Shown: positions 57,666 through 64,000 of the stretch, piece by piece | Layout of the letters: each line of letters begins with the position of its first letter | Position numbering within the stretch: the first letter of the stretch is position 1 | NCBI GenBank assembly: GCA_963722175.1 | Contig: CAVRKA010000004.1 | Location: 744,001 to 808,000 of the forward strand | Length of the DNA stretch: 64,000 bases | Reading direction: 5' to 3' | From: WHSW01 sp963722175 | Lineage (GTDB): Bacteria > Actinomycetota > Thermoleophilia > Solirubrobacterales > 70-9 | Made by a program: the position numbers and the translations under genes | The notes under the pieces: generated by a model | Databases searched by the model: none | What the model saw: the letters and a program-made list of their open reading frames with translations, nothing else | Told to the model about the DNA's origin: nothing

Positions 57666-58793
57666 ATGCGACCGGGCCGGCTGCCGGGGTTGCGCCGCGG
57701 CGTCTCGGCGGTGCGGCGCGTCGACCCCCGGGTGATCCTGTTCGAGAGCTGGCACGGCGCCTACAACGACAGCCCGCGCGCGATCTCGGAGGAGCTGCAC
57801 CGCCGGGGCGCGGACTTCGAGCACGTCTGGGCGGTCTCCGCCCAAACCCCCGACGTCCCCGAGTGGGTCACCGCGGTCGAGCCGGAGAGCCGCGCCTACC
57901 TGGAGGCGCTCGGCCGCGCCGGCCACGTCGTCACCAACAACACGATGCCGGGCTATTTCCGCAAGAAGCCCTCGACGACCTACCTGCAGACCTGGCACGG
58001 AACACCCCTCAAGCGCATCGCGTTCGACATCCCCGGCCGCTCGCCCGCCAACCAGCCGAGGTACATGCGCAACCTCGGCCGCGACATCGCCGCCTGGGAT
58101 CGCCTGGTCTCGCCAAACCCGTTCAGCACCGAGGTCTTCCGCCGGGCCTTCCGCTTCGACGGCGAGATCCTGGAGACCGGCTACCCCCGCAACGACCTGC
58201 TCTCGTCCCCGGACCGGGAAGCGATCCGCGCCCGCGTCCGTGCCGCGCTCGGGCTCGAGCCGGGCGTACGGGCGATGCTCTACGCCCCGACCTGGCGCGA
58301 CGACGACGCCTTCTCGCTCGAGCTCGACGTCGCCGGGCTGCTGGACCGGCTCGGCGACGGCCACGTGCTGCTCCTGCGCGCCCACCAGCTCGTCGCCCGC
58401 ACGGTTACGGCCGATGCCCGTCCCGGGTTGCTCGACGTGTCGACCTATCCCGACAACCGCGACCTCTACCTCGCGGCCGACCTGCTGATCACCGACTACT
58501 CCTCGGCGATGTTCGACTTCGCCGTCACCGGCAAGCCGATCCTCCTCTTCACCTACGACCTCGAGCGCTATCGCGACGAGATGCGCGGCTTCTACTTCGA
58601 CTTCGAGCGCGAGGCGCCAGGGCCGCTGCTGGGCACCAACGAGGACGTGATCGCCGCACTGGGGGACCTCGACCCCGTCAGCGCCGCCCATCGAGAAACC
58701 TACGAAGCCTTTCGCCGGCGCTTCTGCTCGCTCGAGGACGGCCGCGCATCCGAGCGGGTGATCGAAGCGGTGTTCGAGCGAGGCGGCCGGTGA
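57666..58793 (+). CDS. CDP-glycerol glycerophosphotransferase family protein (first)
   Basis: A 375-residue TagB/TagF-type enzyme. The conserved segments YLQTWHGTPLKRI (catalytic His), NPFSTEVFRRAF, ETGYPRND, LYAPTWRDD and LLITDYSSAMFDFAVTGKP are complete. It would transfer glycerol phosphate from CDP-glycerol to a lipid-linked acceptor or growing polymer at the inner membrane face. It is clearly paralogous to the enzyme at 60774. The start is five bases after the dehydrogenase stop; its stop overlaps the next start (GTGA). Confidence 0.92.
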   Translation: MRPGRLPGLRRGVSAVRRVDPRVILFESWHGAYNDSPRAISEELHRRGADFEHVWAVSAQTPDVPEWVTAVEPESRAYLEALGRAGHVVTNNTMPGYFRKKPSTTYLQTWHGTPLKRIAFDIPGRSPANQPRYMRNLGRDIAAWDRLVSPNPFSTEVFRRAFRFDGEILETGYPRNDLLSSPDREAIRARVRAALGLEPGVRAMLYAPTWRDDDAFSLELDVAGLLDRLGDGHVLLLRAHQLVARTVTADARPGLLDVSTYPDNRDLYLAADLLITDYSSAMFDFAVTGKPILLFTYDLERYRDEMRGFYFDFEREAPGPLLGTNEDVIAALGDLDPVSAAHRETYEAFRRRFCSLEDGRASERVIEAVFERGGR

Positions 58794-59677
58794 GCGACGA
58801 CCTGCGGCTTGCCGCGGTGCTCCCGGTCGGGGGCGACCTCGAGCTGCTCGACGGGGCACTGGCGGCGTTGCGCGCCCAGGAGCGCGCGCCCGACGAGATC
58901 ATCGTCGTCGACGACTCCCCCGGCGGAGCGCTCGGAACCCCGCCCGGCGTTCGCGTCCTGCGCAGCGGCGGCCGCGGACCGTACGCGGCCCGCAACGTCG
59001 GCTGGCGCGCCGCCGACGCCGACGTGATCCTGTTCTGCGACGTGCGCAGCCGCCCGCGCCCCGAGTGGGCGAGGCGAACCGCCGAGCTGTTCTCCGACCC
59101 GTCGGTCGCCCTGGCCGGCTCGCAGGTTCGGATCCGCGGGGGCGGCTCGCTCGCCGAGCGCGCCGGTGAGCGCCACCAGTTCTTCGAGCTGCACAAGTAC
59201 ATCGAGGACGGGTTCTTCCGCCCCTACCTGCCCACCTGCAACCTCGCGGCCCGGCGGCAGGACCTCGCCGACGCCGGCGGCTTCGAGGAGGTCCGCAGCG
59301 GCGCCGACGCCGAGCTCTGCTGGCGGATCCTCGACCGCCCGGACCGCCGGCTGGCGACGGCGCCCGACGTGCTGATGGACTGGGTTCCGCGTGACCGGAT
59401 CCGCGACTACCTCGAGCAGAGCTACCGCTACGGGAAGAGCAACTACGCGCTCCGCCGCGCGTGGCGTGACCGCGGGGCGCCGCAGCGCCCGCCGTTCACG
59501 CGCCGGCTGCTCGTCCGCCGCGGGCTGGGAACCGCCGCCCGGACGGCCGCCGCTCTGATCGGCCGGCGCCGGGAGCGGGTCCTCGAGCTGATGCGCGAGT
59601 GGGCGCGGCTCGCCTTCCAACTGGGCTACCGCGTCGCTTCCGATCGGGAGCGCCGTGGCGCCCGGGGATCGGGATGA
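58790..59677 (+). CDS. family 2 glycosyltransferase of the envelope-polymer operon
   Basis: A 295-residue GT-A enzyme. EIIVVDDSPGG binds the nucleotide sugar, ILFCDVRSRPRPEW is the metal/donor region in place of a strict D-x-D, and GADAELCWRIL is the acceptor-side motif. A basic, Arg-rich C-terminal third lacks membrane helices. It lies between the two glycerophosphotransferase genes with overlapping stops and starts on both sides. It probably adds a sugar to the linkage unit or decorates the polymer. The donor is unknown. Confidence 0.88.
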   Translation: MSDDLRLAAVLPVGGDLELLDGALAALRAQERAPDEIIVVDDSPGGALGTPPGVRVLRSGGRGPYAARNVGWRAADADVILFCDVRSRPRPEWARRTAELFSDPSVALAGSQVRIRGGGSLAERAGERHQFFELHKYIEDGFFRPYLPTCNLAARRQDLADAGGFEEVRSGADAELCWRILDRPDRRLATAPDVLMDWVPRDRIRDYLEQSYRYGKSNYALRRAWRDRGAPQRPPFTRRLLVRRGLGTAARTAAALIGRRRERVLELMREWARLAFQLGYRVASDRERRGARGSG

Positions 59678-60777
59678 GGGCCCTGTTCGTCGACCAGGGG
59701 CGGGCCATGTCCGGCGCGGCGATGGGCCACGTGCGGGTCCGCCACGCGCTGCACGCCGGGCTGCCTGAGGTCGACGGCCTCGAGGTCGACGAGCTGGACG
59801 TGCGTCCGTTCACCAGAGGGGAGCGGCGCATCGTGCGCTACGTGCCCCGCCTGGACGGAGGGGGCTTCGGGTCGGTCCGGTTCCACCTCGCTCGCAGCTG
59901 GCTCGCCCGGCGCCTGGTCGCCGAACGCCTGCGTCACCGGCCGGCTGACGTCGTGCACCTGACCACCGACCAGATCTCGCTGCTGCTCGGCCGCCTGCAC
60001 GACCAGGTCCCGTTCGTGCTCTCGCTCGACATCCTCACCGTGGACTGGGCACGGCTGAGGCGCTACGTCTATCCGGGCGTGGAGACACCCGGGTATCTGA
60101 AGCCGCTCGGAAGGCTCGAGAAGCGGGCCCTCGAGCGGGCGCCGCTTTCGATCGCGTGGACGGAGACGGTCGCGGAGACGATCGCCGGCCTCGCGCCCGC
60201 AGCGCGGGTCGAGGTCCTCCATCCAGGGCTCGACCTGCGTGCTTACCGGCCCGGGCCGGATCGAAACGGCCGCGGGCCGCTGCGGGTCCTGTTCGTCGGC
60301 GGACGCTGGGAGCAGAAGGGCGGGCCGCAGCTCGTCGAAGCGCTGCGCCCGGCTCTCGGGCGGACGGTGAGCCTCGACGTCGTCACGACTCAGAACGTGA
60401 CCGCGGTCGACGGGATGTCGGTCCACTCCGGCGCGCCGGGCAGCTCCGAGGTTGCCGAGCTGTTCGCGAACGCCGACGTCTTCTGCCTGCCGACCCTCGT
60501 CGACGCCTGTCCCTGGGTCGTCCTCGAGGCGATGGCGTCCGGCGTCCCGGTCGTCTCGACGACCGTCGGCTCGATCCCCGAGCTCGTCGGCGCAGGTGGC
60601 GTGCTGGTCGGACCCGGCGACGAAGCGACACTCGGGGAGGCGCTGGACGCGCTACTGAGCGACCGCGACCGGCGCAGGTCGATGGGCGAGGCCGGAAGAG
60701 CGCGGGCCGAGGAGCTCTACGACGCCCGCCTCAACACCCCCCGCCTCATCGAGCTGCTGCGCGAGGTCTCCCGGTGA
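59674..60777 (+). CDS. family 4 glycosyltransferase of the envelope-polymer operon
   Basis: A 367-residue GT-B glycosyltransferase. The C-terminal Rossmann half has LRVLFVGGRWEQKGGPQLVEAL, FANADVFCLPTLVDACPWVVLEAMASGVPVV and GGVLVGPGD, the GT4 donor-binding signature with the E-x7-E motif. The N-terminal half is divergent. Start ATG overlaps the previous stop (ATGA) and its stop overlaps the next GTG. In this context it is a sugar-adding enzyme for the polymer; donor and acceptor are unknown. Confidence 0.9.
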   Translation: MRALFVDQGRAMSGAAMGHVRVRHALHAGLPEVDGLEVDELDVRPFTRGERRIVRYVPRLDGGGFGSVRFHLARSWLARRLVAERLRHRPADVVHLTTDQISLLLGRLHDQVPFVLSLDILTVDWARLRRYVYPGVETPGYLKPLGRLEKRALERAPLSIAWTETVAETIAGLAPAARVEVLHPGLDLRAYRPGPDRNGRGPLRVLFVGGRWEQKGGPQLVEALRPALGRTVSLDVVTTQNVTAVDGMSVHSGAPGSSEVAELFANADVFCLPTLVDACPWVVLEAMASGVPVVSTTVGSIPELVGAGGVLVGPGDEATLGEALDALLSDRDRRRSMGEAGRARAEELYDARLNTPRLIELLREVSR

Positions 60778-61991
60778 CGGGCCCAGCGGCGCGGATCGCG
60801 CGCGGGGCGGCGGCCCGGGCGCTGCAGAGCGTCCAGCGCCCGGACCGCGGTCGCGTCCTCTACAACAGCTTCGACGGCCACTTCTCCGACAGCCCGCGGG
60901 CGATCTACGAGCACCTGTGCCGCGGCGCGGACGAGCGCGCCCACGTCTGGGTCGAGGGCGGCCTGGCCAGGCTGCCGCCCGGCGTGCCCGGCGTCGAGCT
61001 CTACGGGGCCGCGTTCCTGCGCGAGCTCGGCCGGTCGGGCTACGTGGTCTCGAACGTGCCGATGCCGCGCAACTTCCGCGTGCGCCGGAGCCAGACCTAC
61101 CTGCAGACCTGGCACGGCACGCCGCTGAAGCGGATCGGGTTCGACAACGAGCAGTGGCGGTCGAACCCGTCCGGCTTCGGCGAGGTGGCGCGCGACTCGG
61201 CCCGCTGGGACTACTTGCTGAGCCAGAACCCGTTCAGCACCGAGGTCTTCCGGCGCGCCTTTGGCTTCGAGGGCGAGATCCTCGAGACGGGCTATCCGCG
61301 CAACGACGTGCTCAACTCGCCGCAGCGCGACGAGCTGCGGGCGCGGATCCGCGCGCAGCTCGGCGTGATCGAGGGCGAGACGGTGATCCTGTACGCCCCG
61401 ACGTGGCGCGACAACCTCGTCGACGAGGGCGGCGACCTCGGCTTCGCGCTGCAGCTCGACGTCGACCGGCTGACCGCCGAGCTCGGCGACGGTCATCGGC
61501 TGCTCATCCGCGTCCACCATTTCATCGGCGCGCAGCTCGGCCGGCTGGGCGATCGCGCGCACGACGTCTCCGCGTATCCCGACATCCGCGACCTCTATCT
61601 GGCCGCCGACGTCCTGATCACCGACTACTCCTCGGCGATGTTCGACTTCGCGGTCACCGGCCGGCCGATCGTGTTCTTCGTCTACGACCTCGCCGAGTAC
61701 CGGGACGAGGTCCGCGGCTTCTACTTCGAGCTCGACGAGGTCGCGCCCGGTCCGCTGTGCGCGACCGGTGACGACGTGATCGACGCGCTGCGCGACCTCG
61801 ACGCCATCGGGACCTCGTACACAGACCGCTACAGCGCTTTCCGGGCACGGTTCTGCCCGTTCGACGACGGGCGCGCGTCGCAGCGGGTCGCCGACCGGGT
61901 CTTCGGGGGAGCTAGCCGTGGTGGACGAGTCGCGACAGCACGACCTGCGACCGGGTTCGCTCGACCAGGCCGTTTCGCTGCAGATCGATGA
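60774..61991 (+). CDS. CDP-glycerol glycerophosphotransferase family protein (second)
   Basis: A 405-residue paralogue of the 57666 enzyme with the same motifs: YLQTWHGTPLKRIGF, NPFSTEVFRRAF, ETGYPRNDV, LYAPTWRDN, and LITDYSSAMFDFAVTGRP. Together the two may act as primer and polymerase, as TagB and TagF do. The last 27 residues (GGASRGGRVATARPATGF and on) are low complexity and lie antisense to the end of the Lrp gene, an 80-base overlap. The GTG overlaps the previous stop. It is the last gene of the operon. Confidence 0.91.
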   Translation: MTGPAARIARGAAARALQSVQRPDRGRVLYNSFDGHFSDSPRAIYEHLCRGADERAHVWVEGGLARLPPGVPGVELYGAAFLRELGRSGYVVSNVPMPRNFRVRRSQTYLQTWHGTPLKRIGFDNEQWRSNPSGFGEVARDSARWDYLLSQNPFSTEVFRRAFGFEGEILETGYPRNDVLNSPQRDELRARIRAQLGVIEGETVILYAPTWRDNLVDEGGDLGFALQLDVDRLTAELGDGHRLLIRVHHFIGAQLGRLGDRAHDVSAYPDIRDLYLAADVLITDYSSAMFDFAVTGRPIVFFVYDLAEYRDEVRGFYFELDEVAPGPLCATGDDVIDALRDLDAIGTSYTDRYSAFRARFCPFDDGRASQRVADRVFGGASRGGRVATARPATGFARPGRFAADR

Positions 61992-62343
61992 TCAACCGCT
62001 CGAGGTCGGCGTTGTCCGACGTGCGCACCCGCGCGATCGCGTCCGCCTCGCCGGTGACGCTCCACGCCTCGGCCACCTCGGGGTGCTCGCGCAGCGTCCG
62101 CGCGACCTCGGCCAGCGTCGTCCCGGGGCGGTAGAAGAGCTCGACCAGCGCCTCGGTGTCCCAGCCGAGCGCGGAGTGGTCGACGACGGCCGTGTAGCCC
62201 TGCAGCGCCCCCGAGGCCCGCAGCCGGTCGACGCGCCGCTTCACCGACGGCGCGGTCAGCTTCACCCTCCCCGCGATGTCGTCGTAGGTTCGCCGGCCGT
62301 CCTCGATCAGCAGCGCAAGAATCTCCCTATCAATCCCATCCAT
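61912..62343 (-). CDS. Lrp/AsnC-family transcriptional regulator
   Basis: A 143-residue Lrp-type regulator. The N-terminal helix-turn-helix (about 3-55) has DREILALLIEDGRRTYDDIAGRV and SVKRRVDRLRASG, followed by a RAM ligand-binding domain (about 62-140) with VAEAWSVTGEADAIARV. These regulators sense amino acids or other small molecules as octamers. The ATG at 62343 is preferred over the upstream ATG at 62379, which lies in the operator region. The divergent 62420 gene is the likely target. Confidence 0.93.
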   Translation of the reverse strand: MDGIDREILALLIEDGRRTYDDIAGRVKLTAPSVKRRVDRLRASGALQGYTAVVDHSALGWDTEALVELFYRPGTTLAEVARTLREHPEVAEAWSVTGEADAIARVRTSDNADLERLIIDLQRNGLVERTRSQVVLSRLVHHG

Positions 62344-62353
62344 TCGCAGGATT

Positions 62354-62394
62354 CTTGCGCACCGCCACCACAAAATCAATATTGACGACGCAAG
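62354..62394. promoter_or_regulatory. candidate Lrp operator region
   Basis: CTTGCG (62354-62359) and CGCAAG (62389-62394) form a 6-base inverted repeat around an A+T-rich stretch containing the perfect palindrome TCAATATTGA (62376-62385). It fills the gap between the divergent Lrp and 62420 genes and resembles the extended, multi-site operators of Lrp proteins. Confidence 0.5.
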
Positions 62395-62419
62395 GCGCGC
62401 CCACTACCGTATGAATTAC

Positions 62420-64000
62420 ATGACGGCCGTGCCGAAAACCGCCCGCGTCCTCTTCGACGAGTCGCACTCCGAGGCGTGGACCATCCGGCCCGAGGTGGCG
62501 GGGGCGATCCAGCCCTCCCACCCCGCCGACTCGTCGCTCGCCCACGCCGCGAGGGCGCTCGCCGGGCGCGAGTTCGAGATCGACGCCCACACGTCCGGCC
62601 CGCTGACCGAGGCGGTGCTCTCCGAGACCGACGTGCTCGTCATCGCCCATCCGTCCGACCCGAAGTGGGAGGCGACCGTCGACGGTGGCTCGCCCCTGCT
62701 CGAGCCGGCCGAGATCGAGGCGATCGACTCCTTCGTCCGCGCCGGCGGTGGCCTGATCGTGCTCGGCGAGACCGAGCAGGACAAGTACGGCTCGAACCTC
62801 AACGACCTCCTCGCCCGCTTCGACGTCCGGGTCGAGTCGGCGACCCTGCAGGACTATCAGCACCATCACGGCGACGCCCCCTCCTGGGTGCTCGCGGCGC
62901 TCGGCGACGCTCCCGGCGAGCCCGCCCCCGCGGGCGCCGACCCGCTCGCCGGCGTCGCCTCCGCCTGCTTCTACCGCGCCGGCTACCTCTCGACCGCCGA
63001 ACACCTGCATTCACGCGCGGGCCAGAACAACGGCTCCTTTGGTGACCCGCGCGCTCGTGCCCGGGTGATCGCCCGCGCTCACGCGACCGCCTCGCATCCC
63101 AACGCCCCGCTCGCCGCCGTCCTCGGCCACGGCGACGGCCGCGTCGTCGTCTTCTCCGACTCCGACCTGTTCGGCGACGACTGCATTGCCGACCTCGACC
63201 ACGAGGCCCTGTGGCTCAACCTCGTCTACTGGGCGGCGCAGCCGCGCTTCGCCGCCGACCCCGCCGACCACAGCTCGCCGGTCACTGACGACCCGGCGTG
63301 GATCCGCCTCAAGGCCGCGGTCGAGGAGCTCCGCGTCACCGAATCGTCCGACGGCTCGATCGACACCTCGGAGCACGACCCCGAGAAGCTCCGCAACCTC
63401 GCGCTCGCGATCGCCGAATCCGCCCAGGCGCTGAAGTCGCGTTTCCCGCATCAGGAGGACTACATCGACGCCCTCAGCTCGGACACCGTCGCCTGGGCCG
63501 ACGCCGGCTTCCCGAAGCCCGCCTTCGACCGCTCGCTCGAGGCCTTCCACCCCGAGCGCGACCGCCGCGACGCGATCGAGCACCTCGCCGTCTTCCCGAT
63601 GTACAAGCAGAACGCCTCCACCGACACCTGCTTCGAGGCGCTCATCGTCCGCGTCCCGTGGCCCGAGTGGATCGCCGAGCTCGAGTCCGCCCGCTTCGAC
63701 AACCCGAAGTTCCTCCCGGTCACCTTCGCCGACTGCACCTCCGGCTACGACTCGGAGTGCGCAGTCCTGTTCCCGGAGACCTTCTCGACCGCCGAGCGCC
63801 CCTCCGACTACTACTTCGGGGCGATCTTCTGCGACCGCGAGGCCGAGCGCTTCCGCCGCGTCTGCGGCGGCGCGGCCGAGATCCTGCGCCTCAACCTGCC
63901 CCCGGACGCCGCCTGCCTGCTCGAGTCGCGCCGGCTGTCCGAGTCCGCATACATGCTCTGGGACCTGATCCACGACCGCACCCACATGCGCGGCGACCTC
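62420..64000 (+). CDS. large protein: amidotransferase-like domain plus DUF6421-type region (partial)
   Basis: The frame is open from 62420 to the window end, 527 codons without a stop, so the gene is truncated by the window. Residues about 1-270 resemble a class I glutamine-amidotransferase-like (ThuA/DUF4350-like) fold with RVLFDESHSEAW, DVLVIAHPSDPKWE, FVRAGGGLIVLGE and VVVFSDSDLFGDD. From about 290 the sequence resembles the actinobacterial DUF6421 proteins, with MLWDLIHDRTHMRGD at the edge. TACCGT nine bases upstream and a second in-frame ATG at 62411 bear on the start. It is divergent from the Lrp gene. The function is unknown. Confidence 0.75.
   Translation, partial: MTAVPKTARVLFDESHSEAWTIRPEVAGAIQPSHPADSSLAHAARALAGREFEIDAHTSGPLTEAVLSETDVLVIAHPSDPKWEATVDGGSPLLEPAEIEAIDSFVRAGGGLIVLGETEQDKYGSNLNDLLARFDVRVESATLQDYQHHHGDAPSWVLAALGDAPGEPAPAGADPLAGVASACFYRAGYLSTAEHLHSRAGQNNGSFGDPRARARVIARAHATASHPNAPLAAVLGHGDGRVVVFSDSDLFGDDCIADLDHEALWLNLVYWAAQPRFAADPADHSSPVTDDPAWIRLKAAVEELRVTESSDGSIDTSEHDPEKLRNLALAIAESAQALKSRFPHQEDYIDALSSDTVAWADAGFPKPAFDRSLEAFHPERDRRDAIEHLAVFPMYKQNASTDTCFEALIVRVPWPEWIAELESARFDNPKFLPVTFADCTSGYDSECAVLFPETFSTAERPSDYYFGAIFCDREAERFRRVCGGAAEILRLNLPPDAACLLESRRLSESAYMLWDLIHDRTHMRGDL

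Overview
The window is about 70% G+C, densely coded on both strands, and has no gene-free stretch longer than about 300 bases. Several features suggest a high-G+C Gram-positive of the Thermoleophilia/Solirubrobacterales type: an adenosylcobalamin-dependent (class II) ribonucleotide reductase with NrdR, the secreted repeat protein at 41440, a c-di-AMP riboswitch in front of a cell-wall peptidase, and teichoic-acid-type polymerases. The placement is an inference from gene content and composition. There is no rRNA gene, CRISPR array, prophage or intact transposase.

Layout. 13-7.6 kb: flavin reductase, cytochrome c lipoprotein, serS, msrB, thioesterase, NarL-type regulator, small unknowns and a sigma-70 factor. 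7.7-19.1 kb: lon, a YcaQ-type glycosylase, a secreted peptidase, a riboswitch-controlled M23 peptidase, a TetR/tautomerase pair, a serine hydrolase lipoprotein, a small secreted/RTX pair and an ECF sigma/anti-sigma pair. 19.3-26.5 kb: DUF488 and sulfatase, a receiver-reductase fusion, and the nrdR-nrdJ operon with tandem operators. 26.7-32.3 kb: haemolysin III protein, two tandem GGDEF proteins (one degenerate) and a four-gene coupled operon (sirohaem-type dehydrogenase, zinc-ribbon protein, ThuA, aldo/keto reductase). 32.3-40.8 kb: GH5 glycosidase, archaeal-type topoisomerase I, tmk-holB, a two-component system and tRNA-Thr. 41-50 kb: GroES-zinc ribbon, secreted fibre-like protein, glycosyltransferases, two exported ferritin-like proteins, uracil-DNA glycosylase, pgsA and an esterase with three nearly identical 240-bp RTX repeats. 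50-55.6 kb: folE2, the likely primary sigma factor rpoD, a second sulfatase, csbD, and a nuclease/AbrB reading frame with a tRNA-Tyr gene inside it. 55.7-62 kb: a six-gene envelope-polymer operon. The end holds an Lrp regulator and the divergent start of a large protein of the DUF6421 type.

How the genes work together. The envelope operon joins an archaeal-type sn-glycerol-1-phosphate dehydrogenase, a sugar-type nucleotidyltransferase, two CDP-glycerol glycerophosphotransferase-like proteins and two glycosyltransferases. This suggests a glycerol-phosphate polymer built from G1P rather than the usual G3P (inference). A 159-bp palindromic MITE-like element has inserted exactly at one gene junction of this operon. 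Lon and the neighbouring sigma factor share a 13-bp near-palindrome in their promoter regions, pointing to a common regulator.

A recurring expression signal is a TANNNT-type -10 box ending 6-9 bases before the start codon, with no Shine-Dalgarno sequence between them. This implies that many genes here are transcribed as leaderless mRNAs, and it helped choose several starts.
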